64,000 nucleotides of DNA from Ramlibacter paludis (GTDB lineage Bacteria > Pseudomonadota > Gammaproteobacteria > Burkholderiales > Burkholderiaceae_C), in assembly GCF_022012305.1 (NCBI RefSeq), contig NZ_JAKLTM010000001.1, positions 496,001 to 560,000 of the forward strand. Direction: 5' to 3'. The notes under the pieces were generated by a model. The model was not told the origin of the DNA. It ran no database searches and saw nothing but the letters and a program-made list of their open reading frames with translations. Positions 34,133 to 46,722 of the stretch are shown one piece after another. Position numbers and translations under genes: made by a program. The first letter of the stretch is position 1. Every line of letters begins with the position of its first letter.

Positions 34133-35479
34133 ATGGCACGACAGACCCTGATCCGCGGCGCGACGGTCATCACCATGGACCGCCAGGGCGACTTGCCGGT
34201 GGCCGACGTGCTGGTGCGCGGCGACACCCTCCTGGAGATCGCGCCCTCGCTGCAGGTGGAGGACGCCGAGGTGGTCGACGCCGCCGGCTGCATCGTCATT
34301 CCCGGCCTGGTCAACGCGCACATGCACACCTGGCAGACGGCGCTGCGCGGCGTGGCCGCCAACTGGACGCTGCTGGAGTACTTCCAGAAGATGCATGCCG
34401 GCCTGGCCACCGTCTTCACGCCGGCCGACCTGCGCATTGCCACCCGCATGGGCGCACTGAATCAGTTGAATTGCGGCACCACCACGCTGGCCGACTGGTG
34501 CCACAACAACCCGACGCCGGCGCACAACGACGCCGCCATCGAGGGCCTGCGCGCCAGCGGCATCCGCGCCGCCTTCTTCCACGGCACGCCCAAGCCCGAT
34601 CCCAAGCCGGGGCAGGTGCCGTTCTGGGAAGTGCCGCATCCGCGCGCGGAAGTCGAGCGCCTCCTGAAGGCGCACCAGGGCGACCCGCTGCTCACCATCC
34701 ATGCCGCGGTGCTCGGCCCGCACTATTCGACCCTGCCGGTGGCGCTGCACGACTTCCGCATGGCGCGCGAGCTGGGCATCATCGCTTCGCTGCACCAGGG
34801 CGGCGGTCCGGCGCGCACCCCCGATGGCTGGGAGCGGCTGGAGCAGGAAGGCCTGCTCGGGCCGCAGATCAACATCGTGCACGGCCACGCCTTGAGCGAC
34901 GCGCAGCTGGAACGCTTCTGCGCGCTCGGCATGAGCTTCTCCGCGGCGGCGGAAAGCGAGATGTCGCAAGGCCACGGCCATCCGCTCACCGGACGCTTGC
35001 GGCAATTCGGCCGCGCGCCATCGCTGGGCGTCGACCTGGAGAGCGTGCTTTCCGGCGACATGCTCACGCAGGCCCGCGTGGCGCTGGGCATCCAGCGCAG
35101 CCTGGACAACGTGGCCTACCGCGCCGAGCACGGCAGCATTCCGCCGACCTCCACCATCACCACGCGCGAGGCGCTGGCCTGGGTCACCATCGAAGGCGCG
35201 CGCATGCTGCAGCAGCAGGACCGCATCGGTTCGCTCGCCGCCGGCAAGCAGGCGGACCTGGTCGTGATCCGCGCCAGCGACCTCAACATGCAGCCGGTGC
35301 ACGACGCGGTGAGTTCGGTGGTCTTCCAGGCGTCGCTCGCGAACATCGACAGCGTGATGGTGGCCGGCCAGTGGAAGAAGCGTGGCGGCAAGCTGGTGGG
35401 CGTGGATCTCGCGCCCGGGCTGGAGGAGCTGCGTGCGTCGGGCCGCAAGATCACCGCGGCGCTCGGACTGGCGCCATGA
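34133..35479 (+). CDS. Amidohydrolase family protein (deaminase/chlorohydrolase-like)
   Basis: A 448-residue metal-dependent hydrolase of the ATZ/SAH-deaminase type. The metal site starts with GLVNAHMHTWQTALRG; other motifs are NCGTTTLADWCHNN, IASLHQGGG, NIVHGHALSD and GSLAAGKQADLVVIRA. The family hydrolyses amino groups or halides from ring-type N-heterocycles and nucleobases. Here it lies between a Dabb gene (1 bp) and maleylacetate reductase (ATGA overlap), so it is in the hydroxyquinol operon. This suggests the pathway starts from a substituted aromatic or heterocyclic compound that needs deamination or ring-amide hydrolysis; the substrate is not known. Confidence 0.88.
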   Translation: MARQTLIRGATVITMDRQGDLPVADVLVRGDTLLEIAPSLQVEDAEVVDAAGCIVIPGLVNAHMHTWQTALRGVAANWTLLEYFQKMHAGLATVFTPADLRIATRMGALNQLNCGTTTLADWCHNNPTPAHNDAAIEGLRASGIRAAFFHGTPKPDPKPGQVPFWEVPHPRAEVERLLKAHQGDPLLTIHAAVLGPHYSTLPVALHDFRMARELGIIASLHQGGGPARTPDGWERLEQEGLLGPQINIVHGHALSDAQLERFCALGMSFSAAAESEMSQGHGHPLTGRLRQFGRAPSLGVDLESVLSGDMLTQARVALGIQRSLDNVAYRAEHGSIPPTSTITTREALAWVTIEGARMLQQQDRIGSLAAGKQADLVVIRASDLNMQPVHDAVSSVVFQASLANIDSVMVAGQWKKRGGKLVGVDLAPGLEELRASGRKITAALGLAP

Positions 35480-36534
35480 ATCCCTTCACCTACATCGCCC
35501 GCCCGGCCCGCGTGCTGTTCGGTGCCGGCACCCTTCAGCAACTGCCTGCCGAGGTCGACCGGCTGGGCGCGCGCAAGGCGATCGTGCTGTCCACGCCGGA
35601 GCAGCGCGCTTCGGCGCAGCAGGTGGCCGATCTCCTGGGCACGCGCGCCGCGGGGATCTTCGACCGTGCCGTGATGCACGTGCCGATCGAGACCGCGCGC
35701 GAAGCGCGTGCCTTCGCAGCCAGCCACGGCGCCGACTGCGCGGTGGCCATCGGCGGCGGTTCCACGGTGGGCCTCGGCAAGGCCATCGCGCTCGAATCGG
35801 CGCTGCCCGTCATCGCCATCCCGACCACCTACGCCGGCTCGGAGATGACCACCATCTACGGCATCACGGAAGGCGGCATGAAGAAGACGGGGCGCGCCGA
35901 CCAGGTGCTGCCGCGCACGGTGCTGTACGACCCCGAGCTCTCCGCCGGACTGCCGGTGGGCCTGAGCATCACCAGCGGCATCAACGCCATCGCGCATGCC
36001 GCAGAAGGCCTGTACTCGGTGACCACCAATCCCATCATCGAGATCATGGCGCAGCAGGGCATGGAGGCGCTGGGGCGCGCGCTGCCGCGCATCAAGGCGA
36101 ACGCGCGCGACATGGAGGCGCGCAGCGATGCGCTCTATGGCGCGTGGCTGTGCGGCACGGTGCTGGCGTCGGTCGACATGGCCTTGCACCACAAGCTGTG
36201 CCACACGCTGGGCGGCAGCTTCAACCTGCCGCATGCCGAGACCCACACCATCGTGCTGCCGCATGCGCTGGCCTACAACGCCGCGGCGGCGCCGGAGGCC
36301 ATGCGCAAGATCGCGCAGGCACTCCAAGGCAGCAGCGCCGCGCAGGCGGTCTACGACCTGGCGCACGACAACGGCGCGCCCGTGGCGCTGAAGGACATCG
36401 GGATGCGCGAGACCGACCTGGACCAGGCCTGCGACATCGCCTTGTCCAACCAGTACCCGAACCCGCGGCCGCTGGAACGCGCCGCGATCCGGCAGCTGCT
36501 GCAGGACGCCTGGGAAGGCCGGCGTCCCGGCTAG
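35476..36534 (+). CDS. Maleylacetate reductase
   Basis: A 352-residue member of the iron-containing alcohol dehydrogenase fold. It has FGAGTLQQLPAEVDRLGARK at the N-terminus, the NADH loop VAIGGGSTVGLGKAIALE, and IAIPTTYAGSEMTTIYGITE, the stretch that marks maleylacetate reductases. It reduces maleylacetate to 3-oxoadipate with NADH. The ATG overlaps the amidohydrolase stop by 4 nt. With the dioxygenase (32993) and pcaIJF (24403-26974) it completes a route from hydroxyquinol to succinyl-CoA and acetyl-CoA. Confidence 0.93.
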   Translation: MNPFTYIARPARVLFGAGTLQQLPAEVDRLGARKAIVLSTPEQRASAQQVADLLGTRAAGIFDRAVMHVPIETAREARAFAASHGADCAVAIGGGSTVGLGKAIALESALPVIAIPTTYAGSEMTTIYGITEGGMKKTGRADQVLPRTVLYDPELSAGLPVGLSITSGINAIAHAAEGLYSVTTNPIIEIMAQQGMEALGRALPRIKANARDMEARSDALYGAWLCGTVLASVDMALHHKLCHTLGGSFNLPHAETHTIVLPHALAYNAAAAPEAMRKIAQALQGSSAAQAVYDLAHDNGAPVALKDIGMRETDLDQACDIALSNQYPNPRPLERAAIRQLLQDAWEGRRPG

Positions 36535-36541
36535 CGGCTAG

Positions 36542-39613
<3,072 letters not shown>

Positions 39614-39647
39614 TCGCACGCCAGCGGCGAGGTGGGACCAAGGTCCC

Positions 39648-42600
39648 ATGGTGGGCCGCGCCCGCCGGCCCATGATGAACTCCATGTGGCCGCGCATCCT
39701 GAAGGTCGCGCGCAGCCTGCCGGTGCTGGCAGTCGCCGGACTGTTCGTGGCCTGGCTGCTCGCCGGCTTCTTCCTCGTCGATCCGCTCGCGCGCAAGCTG
39801 CTGCCCTGGGCCGGCGAACGCTACCTGGCCAGCCGGCTGCAGGCGCAGCGCGTCGACTTCAATCCGCTCACGCTGGAGTTGCGCGTGCAGGGCCTCGCGC
39901 TGGCGGAGCCCGGCGGCGAGCCGCTGGCGGGCGTCGAGAACCTCTACCTCGACCTCGGCGTCGACGGCCTCGCGCGCTGGGCCTGGCGCATCCATGCCAT
40001 CGAACTGCAGCGGCCCCATGCGCGCTTCGTGGTCCGGCAGGGCGGCGCCTCGAACTGGAATGCCTTGATCGCCAGGCTGCGCGAAGACGCCGGGCCGCCG
40101 TCCGACCGGATGGCGCGCCTGCTCATCGACCGCATCCGCATCGCCGACGGCGACATCCTCTACAGCGACGCCGACCGGCCCGGGGAGCCGTTCGAGGCTG
40201 CGTTCAAGCCGCTGGGCATCGAGCTCGCCGCGATTTCCACCTTGCCCGAGGACCGCGGCGAGTACCTCATCGCCGCGCGCCTGCCGCAGCAGGGTGCCAC
40301 CTTGCGCTGGAAGGGCGACATCGCGCTGAACCCGCTGGTTTCGCAGGGCGAGGTGGCACTGGAAGGCGCGCATCTCGAACGCCTGCGCCGGCTGGTGGAG
40401 GACCGCATCGGGCTGGCGCCCAGCGGCACGCTGGCGGCGGCGCTGCACTACCGCTTCGCGCTGCTGCGCGCGCGCTCGCACGCGGACGTTCCCTCGCTGG
40501 TCGTCACGGGCGCCAACCTGCAGGTGCGCGACTTCGCGCTGGCGCCGCGCGACGGCGGCGAGCCGCTGCTGCAACTCGCCGAGGCGCGCGTGAGCGATGC
40601 CGCCTTCGATCTCCTCAAGCGCGAGATCGCGGTCGGCGCGCTGCACCTGCAAGGCGGCAAGGTGAGGGCCAGCCGCGACGCGCAGGGCGTGCTGGATTGG
40701 CAGGCGCTACTGGCGTCCGCGCCGGCAAGCGGCAGCAATGCGGCGGCGGCTGGAGACGATGCCCCGCCCTGGAAATTCGCGCTGCGCGACTTGCGCCTCA
40801 CCGATTGGTCCGCCCGCTTCACCGACCATGGCTATGCCACGCCGCTGGAAGCCAGCGCCGAGGCCTTCGAACTGAGCGCCGCGGTTGCCGGAGAGCTTGG
40901 CGCCACGCCGCTGCTGGGCGTGGGACCGGTGAATGCTTCGGCCGGCCCGGTGCGGCTGGTGTCGGGGGCGCAGCAGGTGGCGCAGCTGCAGCGCGTCGCC
41001 TTGAGCAACGGGCTGCTGGCCCTGCCGGAGAACCGGCTGCGCATCGACGCCATCGCACTGACCGGCGCGCGCGCGGAAGTTCTGCGCGACAAGGACCAGC
41101 GCGTCAACTGGATGGAAATCCTGCGCAGGAGCGTGGAGCCGCCCGCCGCGGCGACGCCGGCCTCTGCGCCGCCCGACCTGCGCGTCGCGCGCCTGAGTGC
41201 GGACGACATCCAGCTGCGCGTGAGCGACTCCGCCGGCGGCACGCCGGTCACGCTGGACCTGGCCGGCGGCCGCGTCGCGCTCAGCGACGTCGGCCTGGAT
41301 CTGGAGCGCGCGATCCCGCTGGAGGCCGCCTTCTCGCTGCAGCAGGGCGGGCGCTTCGAAGCGAAAGGCACGATCACGCCGGCACGGCCTGCGGGGCGGC
41401 TCGACCTGAAGCTGGCCGGCCTGGCGCTCGCGCCCTTCGCACCTTACGTCAACCAGTTCGCGCGCCTGAAGCTGCAGTCGGGATCGGCCGGCGTGCAGGG
41501 CAAGCTGGCCTTCGCGCCGGCCAAGGCCGGCGTGGGCCTGGCTTTCAACGGCGGCTTCCAGGTGGACGACCTGGCCATCGTGGAGGAAGAGGGCGGGGCG
41601 CCTTTCCTCGGCTGGAAGAAGCTGTCGTCGGGCAGCACCAGCATCTCGCTGGGCCCCGACCGCGTGCACATCGGCGAAGTGGTGGCCGTCAAGCCGCTGG
41701 TGAAGGTGATCATCTTCGAGGACCAGTCGCTCAACCTCACGCGCATGCTGCGGACGAGCGCGGCGCTGCCCGCAGCCGCGCCCGCGCCCGCGCAGCAGCA
41801 GGCGCAGGCTGTGTTCCCGGTTGCGATCGAGCGCCTGCGCATCGTCGACGCCGATGCGGAATTCGCCGACCTGTCGCTGCGGCCGCAGTTCGGCACCGGC
41901 ATGCACGCGCTGAACGGCGTGGTCACCGGGCTTTCGAGCGATCCCGCCGCGAACGCGCAGGTCGAACTCGATGGCAAGGTCGAGGAGTTCGGCTCGGCGC
42001 GCATCCGCGGCGCGATCCAGCCTTTCCGCGCCACCGAGTTCACCGACCTCGGCCTCGCCTTCCGCAACCTGGAGATGACGCGGCTGACGCCGTACTCCGG
42101 CAAGTTCGCGGGCCGCCGCATCGAGTCGGGCCGGCTTTCCGTGGACCTGCAGTACAAGGTGCAGGCGCGCCAGCTGGCCGGCGCCAACAAGTTCGTGATC
42201 CAGAAGCTGCGGCTGGGCGAGAACGTGGACAGCCCAGGCGCGATGAAGCTGCCGCTGGACCTGGCCATTGCGCTGCTGGAGGACAGCGACGGCGTGATCG
42301 ACCTCGACCTGCCGGTCTCCGGCAGCCTCGACGATCCGCAATTCAGCTATGGCGCCATCGTCTGGAAGGCCGTCGTCAACGTGCTCAAGAAACTGGTGAC
42401 GGCGCCGTTCCGCGCGCTCGGCGCCGCGCTGGGGATGAACACCGACACGCTGGAAGCGGTGGGCTTCGATCCGGGCAGCAGCGTGCTGCTGCCGCCGGAA
42501 CAGGAAAAGCTGAAGCTGCTGGCCGAAGCGCTCGCGAAGCGGCCGGCCCTGACCGTGACAATCGCGCCGGGCTACGACCCGGGAGCCGACCGGCGGGCGC

Positions 42601-43151
42601 TGCAGGAGACGGCGATGCGGCGCGAGGCGGCGACGGCGGCCAGCCTCAAGCTCACACCGGGCCAGGATCCGGGGCCGGTGGACGTCAACAACTACAAGGT
42701 GCAGACCTGGCTGGAGGAGCGCTATGCGGCAAGCGCCGGCAAGCAGGACTACCAGCAGCTGCGCGCGGGCTACCAGGACAAGGACGCGGGTGCGGTCACG
42801 CGCCTGCTGCAGTCACAGACGCTGGAGCGCCTGGGCCGCAGCTTCAAGGAACGCGATGCCGGGCCGGCTTCGGCCTTCCACGCCGAGCTGCTGGAGCGCC
42901 TGACGGTCCAGGTGGCCGTGGCCGACGACGCGCTGCTGGCGCTGGCGCAGCAGCGCGCGCAGGCGATGCGCGAAGCGGTCGTGAAACTGGGCTTGCAGGA
43001 AAGCCGGGTGGCGGTCGGCGCACCTGCGCCGCACGCGCTCAAGGACAAGATGGTGGCCAGCGGACTGGCGCTGGGCGCGGGCAGCGCGGCCCCGGCGCGT
43101 CCGCCGACCGCGCAAAGCCCTGCGCCTACTTCAGCAGGTACTCCCGGATGA
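39648..43151 (+). CDS. DUF748/AsmA-like envelope protein
   Basis: A 1167-residue protein. One N-terminal membrane anchor (SLPVLAVAGLFVAWLLAGFF) and a long beta-rich periplasmic body follow, as in the DUF748 and AsmA families thought to bridge membranes for lipid transport or outer-membrane assembly. Segments IPLEAAFSLQQGGRFEAKGT and LDLKLAGLALAPFAPYVNQF are the repeating strand motif, and the C-terminal part (LPPEQEKLKLLAEALAKRPA) is OmpA-like in outline. Start uncertain: ATG 39648, or 39672/39675 (MMNSMW), with no good ribosome site for any. Its last 26 bp overlap the convergent S9 peptidase gene. Confidence 0.88.
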   Translation: MVGRARRPMMNSMWPRILKVARSLPVLAVAGLFVAWLLAGFFLVDPLARKLLPWAGERYLASRLQAQRVDFNPLTLELRVQGLALAEPGGEPLAGVENLYLDLGVDGLARWAWRIHAIELQRPHARFVVRQGGASNWNALIARLREDAGPPSDRMARLLIDRIRIADGDILYSDADRPGEPFEAAFKPLGIELAAISTLPEDRGEYLIAARLPQQGATLRWKGDIALNPLVSQGEVALEGAHLERLRRLVEDRIGLAPSGTLAAALHYRFALLRARSHADVPSLVVTGANLQVRDFALAPRDGGEPLLQLAEARVSDAAFDLLKREIAVGALHLQGGKVRASRDAQGVLDWQALLASAPASGSNAAAAGDDAPPWKFALRDLRLTDWSARFTDHGYATPLEASAEAFELSAAVAGELGATPLLGVGPVNASAGPVRLVSGAQQVAQLQRVALSNGLLALPENRLRIDAIALTGARAEVLRDKDQRVNWMEILRRSVEPPAAATPASAPPDLRVARLSADDIQLRVSDSAGGTPVTLDLAGGRVALSDVGLDLERAIPLEAAFSLQQGGRFEAKGTITPARPAGRLDLKLAGLALAPFAPYVNQFARLKLQSGSAGVQGKLAFAPAKAGVGLAFNGGFQVDDLAIVEEEGGAPFLGWKKLSSGSTSISLGPDRVHIGEVVAVKPLVKVIIFEDQSLNLTRMLRTSAALPAAAPAPAQQQAQAVFPVAIERLRIVDADAEFADLSLRPQFGTGMHALNGVVTGLSSDPAANAQVELDGKVEEFGSARIRGAIQPFRATEFTDLGLAFRNLEMTRLTPYSGKFAGRRIESGRLSVDLQYKVQARQLAGANKFVIQKLRLGENVDSPGAMKLPLDLAIALLEDSDGVIDLDLPVSGSLDDPQFSYGAIVWKAVVNVLKKLVTAPFRALGAALGMNTDTLEAVGFDPGSSVLLPPEQEKLKLLAEALAKRPALTVTIAPGYDPGADRRALQETAMRREAATAASLKLTPGQDPGPVDVNNYKVQTWLEERYAASAGKQDYQQLRAGYQDKDAGAVTRLLQSQTLERLGRSFKERDAGPASAFHAELLERLTVQVAVADDALLALAQQRAQAMREAVVKLGLQESRVAVGAPAPHALKDKMVASGLALGAGSAAPARPPTAQSPAPTSAGTPG

Positions 43152-45063
43152 ACATCACCGTGGCGTAGAACTGGAAGTCCTGGTTCGGCTTCTTGCCGAA
43201 GCCATGACCCTCGTTGTTGGCGGTGAGGAACCACACCGGCGCGCCGTTGGCGCGGATGGTGCGCACCATCTGGTCCGATTCGCTCCACGGCACGCGCGGG
43301 TCGTTCTTGCCCTGCACCACGAACACGGGATGCCGGATCTTCGCGGCATGCGTCATGGGCGCGATGCGCTGCAGGAACTCGCGCATCTTCGGGTCGCGCT
43401 CGTCGCCGTATTCCACCCGCCGCAGGTCGCGGCGGTAGGACTCGGTGTTCTCCAGGAAGGTGACCAGGTTGGACATGCCCACCACCGGCAGCGCCGCGCG
43501 CAGGCGATCGCTGTACAGGTAGGAGAGCGCCCAGGTCATGTGGCCGCCGTAGCTGCCGCCGGTGACCATCACGCGCGAGGCATCCAGGTCGGGCTGCTGC
43601 GCGATCCAGTCCAGCAGCGCGCCTATGTCCTTGTACGTGTTCTCGCGCAGCATGCCGTTGTCCAGCGCGACGAAGGTCTTGCCGAAGCCGGTGGAGCCGC
43701 GCACGTTCGGGTCGATCACCGCCACGCCCAGCTCGTTGACGAAGTAGTTGCGCCGGCCCTTGTACGAAGGCAGCGACTGGCCTTCGGGCCCGCCATGGAT
43801 GTCGATGATCACCGGCCGCTTGCCGGTGAACTTCGCCGGCGGCTGCGTCAGCCAGCCCGAGATTTCCAGGCCGTCGAAGCTTTTCCACTTCACCAGCTTC
43901 GGGACCTGGATCGCATCGCGATTGAGGCCGCCCAACTCGCTTTCGGTCCAGGGCCGCGCGCGGTTGGTCGCGAGGTCGACCGACCAGGCGTCGCCCGGCG
44001 TGCGCGGGTTGTACGACTGCACGGCCAGTTCGCAGCCGTCCTTGTGGAACTTGGGGCGGCCGAGGATGCCGGGCGGCAATCCTTCCACCGTGCGCTCGCG
44101 CCCGCTGGCCACGTCGCGCAGGCGCACGACGAAGTTGCCGGCTTCGTTGCTGGTGTAGGCAATGCTGCGGCCGTCCTCGCTGACGTCGAAGTCGGCGATG
44201 TCCCAAGGCACGTGGGTGCTGAGGTAGTCGTAGCGGCCGGTGGCGAGGTCGAGGCGCGCGAGGCGCTGGAACTCGAAGTCGCGATCGGTGGTGACCCACA
44301 GGCCGCGGCCATCGACGGTGAACCGGGCGCCGCCGTACGCCACCTTGGCGCCGCCCTTGGGCGTGACGAGTTTCTTCGTCCCGGTCTTCAGGTCGGCCAG
44401 CCAGAGGTAGCTCTCGTTGATCGAAATGAACTCCTGCAGCACCAGCTGCATGCCGTCGCGCGACCAGTCCTGCACTTCCCAGCCGCCGCCTTCCAGCTGC
44501 AGCACGAGCTTGTCGCTGCGCGGGTCGCGCGGGTCCATCACGTACAGGTCGGCGTCCTTGCGGTTGCGGCGGGTCGAGTGGTAGGCGATGCGCTCGCCGT
44601 CCTGCGACCACGTCGCGCCGGTGTTGCGCGATGCGCCGTCGGTCAGCAGCGTCACGCGGCCATCGGCCATGTCCTGGCGGTAGTACTGGTACCACTCGCC
44701 GCCGCCAACGTCCTTGCTGAAGATGAAGAAGTCGCCGCGGGTCGGTTGCCACAGCGCGGCGCCGACGCGCTCGTTGAAGAAGGTCAGCTGCGTGCGCGCC
44801 CCGAGCGGCGCGCGCACCAGGTGCACCTGCGGCGTTTCGGCAAAGCGGGTGGAGACCAGCATCTCGTGGCGCACCGGGTGCCAGTCGAGGAAGCGGGCGG
44901 AGCGGGCTTCGGTGTAGCGGCGCACTTCCTCGGCCAGGGCGGCGGGAATCGGCGGAATGCCTTCGGCAACCAGGTTTTCGTTGGGCGACAGCACCGCCGG
45001 GGCCGGCTGCGCGTGGACTGCGCCGGCTGCCAGCAGCAGCGCCGCGAGCGTGAATCGAAGCAT
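43126..45063 (-). CDS. Exported S9 family prolyl oligopeptidase/dipeptidyl peptidase
   Basis: A 645-residue serine peptidase. Signal peptide residues 1-18 (cleavage after VHA). A beta-propeller with repeated TARF-type blades (DGRSIAYTSNEAGNFVVRLR) precedes the alpha/beta-hydrolase domain. The triad is near residues 500 (Ser in TGGSYGGHMTW), 586 (Asp in VQGKNDPRVPW) and 619 (His in NNEGHGFGKK). It releases short peptides in the periplasm. Stop codons of this gene and the DUF748 gene overlap by 26 bp in convergent orientation. It is 77 bp downstream of a hypothetical gene on the same strand. Confidence 0.92.
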   Translation of the reverse strand: MLRFTLAALLLAAGAVHAQPAPAVLSPNENLVAEGIPPIPAALAEEVRRYTEARSARFLDWHPVRHEMLVSTRFAETPQVHLVRAPLGARTQLTFFNERVGAALWQPTRGDFFIFSKDVGGGEWYQYYRQDMADGRVTLLTDGASRNTGATWSQDGERIAYHSTRRNRKDADLYVMDPRDPRSDKLVLQLEGGGWEVQDWSRDGMQLVLQEFISINESYLWLADLKTGTKKLVTPKGGAKVAYGGARFTVDGRGLWVTTDRDFEFQRLARLDLATGRYDYLSTHVPWDIADFDVSEDGRSIAYTSNEAGNFVVRLRDVASGRERTVEGLPPGILGRPKFHKDGCELAVQSYNPRTPGDAWSVDLATNRARPWTESELGGLNRDAIQVPKLVKWKSFDGLEISGWLTQPPAKFTGKRPVIIDIHGGPEGQSLPSYKGRRNYFVNELGVAVIDPNVRGSTGFGKTFVALDNGMLRENTYKDIGALLDWIAQQPDLDASRVMVTGGSYGGHMTWALSYLYSDRLRAALPVVGMSNLVTFLENTESYRRDLRRVEYGDERDPKMREFLQRIAPMTHAAKIRHPVFVVQGKNDPRVPWSESDQMVRTIRANGAPVWFLTANNEGHGFGKKPNQDFQFYATVMFIREYLLK

Positions 45064-45139
45064 GGGAACCGGCTCCTGCCGACAAAACGGCGGATTGTAG
45101 GGTGGGTTCGCGCCAGCGACCCCACCGCCGCCCCGGCAC

Positions 45140-45703
45140 TTACCCGCGATTGAAGCGCTTCTTCAGGTCCGCCATGCAGCTGTCACGCTCTTCGCCCAGC
45201 AAGCCGCAGCGCGCCTTTTCCGAGGCGAACTTCTCTTCCTGCGTGGCCTGGACCGGTGCCGCCGCGTGGGCGGACTTCTGCAGCCGCCGCGAGGCTTCCA
45301 CCCGCTCGATCTTGGCGCGCCGCACGGCGGCTTCATGCACGTGGTCGGCCTTCGCCTTGCAGGCGTCCTTGGCCGGGCCCTTGGCATCGTCGCACTTCTG
45401 CTTGGCGACGTCGTACTCTGCGTCCGCCAGCGCCATCATCTTGCCGCGGTCGGCTTCGGGGCTGGGCTGGTATTCGGCCTTCAGGTCGGCCAGCGCCACC
45501 CGCGCCCGTCCCTTGGCGGCGGCGCGGCAGATGTCCTTGGCGTTGCCCTGCGATTTGTCGCAGGCCTGGAGCTCGGTGTCCTGCTTCGCTTCGATGCGGT
45601 CTTTCATCGCCTTGTAGGCGTCCTTGCTCATGCCGCCGCCGCCCGCAAAGGCGCTGCCGGCGGCCGCGATGCAGATTGCGGTGAGGAGGGTGCGTGCATT
45701 CAT
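45140..45703 (-). CDS. Hypothetical exported Cys-motif protein
   Basis: I do not recognise this 187-residue protein. A signal peptide (residues 1-20, cleavage after SAFA) precedes a highly charged, helical body. An internal duplication is visible: QACDKSQGNAKDICRAAAKG and KQKCDDAKGPAKDACKAKA each carry two cysteines eleven residues apart, and a third, shorter pair (RCGLLGEERDSCM) is near the end. If exported to the periplasm, each pair could form a local disulfide. Charge and Ala/Lys content resemble coiled-coil envelope proteins. The ATG 45703 is chosen for the signal peptide; an ATG 18 bp upstream is in frame. Confidence 0.65.
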   Translation of the reverse strand: MNARTLLTAICIAAAGSAFAGGGGMSKDAYKAMKDRIEAKQDTELQACDKSQGNAKDICRAAAKGRARVALADLKAEYQPSPEADRGKMMALADAEYDVAKQKCDDAKGPAKDACKAKADHVHEAAVRRAKIERVEASRRLQKSAHAAAPVQATQEEKFASEKARCGLLGEERDSCMADLKKRFNRG

Positions 45704-45721
45704 GGTGTCGCACTGTGGCAC

Positions 45722-45787
45722 TGCGCGGCCGTGGCGCCCGCAGGCGGGCGCAGTCCCATCTTGTGGGAGTACACCGACAAGATTCCC
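45722..45787. repeat. Intergenic hairpins between two minus-strand genes
   Basis: Holds a strong 8-bp stem GCGCCCGC / GCGGGCGC (45734-45741 and 45744-45751, stem almost without loop) and a weaker CCCATCTTGTGGG dyad (45755-45767). No run of T follows the stronger stem on either strand, so a terminator is not certain. Confidence 0.5.
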
Positions 45788-46705
45788 TCAGGCGGGGCGG
45801 CGCCTCGCCAATTGCGGGCCGACGAGAACGCAGGCCAGCGCGCAGAACACCAGCAGCGCGCCCAGCCATTGCAGCCCCGTCACGCGCTCCCCCAGCAGCA
45901 GGATGCCGGCCAGCAGGCCGATCAGCGGCACGCCCAGGCTGAAGGGCGCGACGCGGCTGGCGGGAAAGCGCTTGAGCAGGCCGGTCCACAGGCCATAGGC
46001 GAGGTTGGTGGCCAGCCAGCCGAGGATGGCCAGGGCGCCCCAGGCCTGCCAGGGCGCGTGCAGCCAGTTTGCCTGGGCCGCCGGCGGATCCAGCAGCCAG
46101 CTCAGGCCCAGGAAGGGCAGGATGGGCACCGCGCTGGCCCAGGCGACGAAGGAGAGCGGCTCGAAGGCGCTGCCTTCCTGCTGCGCCTTGCGCACGACGA
46201 TGTTGGAGGCGGCCCAGCTCGCGGCGGACGCCAGGTTCAGCACGAGGCCCCAGCCGGTCACCGCGCTGCTGCCGGGCGCCAGCGCGAAGTTCGCGGCAAA
46301 GCAGGCCAGGCCGAGGGCCGCGCAGGCCATGCCGCCTTTCAGCGCGCCGCCGATGCGCTCGTGCAGCAGCAGCACGCCGAGCAGCGCGGTGAAGAAGACC
46401 TGCGTCTGCATCAGCACCGAGGCCAGGGCCGCCGTCATGCCGACATGCAGCGCGACGAACAGGAAGCCGAACTGGCCCAGGCCCTGCGTCAGCCCGAAAG
46501 CGAGTACCCAGCGCGCCCGCACGCTGGGCCGCGGCACCAGCAAGGCAAGCGGCAGGAAGGCAAAGACGAAGCGACCGGCGCCCATCTGGAAGGGCGTGAA
46601 CGACGCCAGGCCGACCTTCATCACGACGAAGTTCATGCCCCAGACCAGGACCACGACGAGGATGGCAAGGATGTCGCGTGGCTTGAGCTGGGGTGCGGCT
46701 TGCAT
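45788..46705 (-). CDS. EamA/DMT family transporter
   Basis: A 305-residue inner-membrane exporter of the drug/metabolite transporter superfamily with ten predicted helices in two EamA repeats (first from ILAILVVVLVWGMNFVVMKV, second from GWGLVLNLASAASWAASNIV). EamA proteins export amino acids or other metabolites; the substrate here is not predictable. The ATG 46705 is used although the frame extends upstream through the next gene. The 17-bp gap to the Spy-like gene upstream suggests cotranscription. Confidence 0.9.
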   Translation of the reverse strand: MQAAPQLKPRDILAILVVVLVWGMNFVVMKVGLASFTPFQMGAGRFVFAFLPLALLVPRPSVRARWVLAFGLTQGLGQFGFLFVALHVGMTAALASVLMQTQVFFTALLGVLLLHERIGGALKGGMACAALGLACFAANFALAPGSSAVTGWGLVLNLASAASWAASNIVVRKAQQEGSAFEPLSFVAWASAVPILPFLGLSWLLDPPAAQANWLHAPWQAWGALAILGWLATNLAYGLWTGLLKRFPASRVAPFSLGVPLIGLLAGILLLGERVTGLQWLGALLVFCALACVLVGPQLARRRPA

Positions 46706-46722
46706 GCCGCGATTGTCGGCGC

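Noticed and set aside
39632-43168. A second plus-strand frame over the DUF748 gene
   Set aside because: It is Arg/Ala-rich and shifted by one frame from the DUF748 protein, which has a membrane anchor and family motifs.
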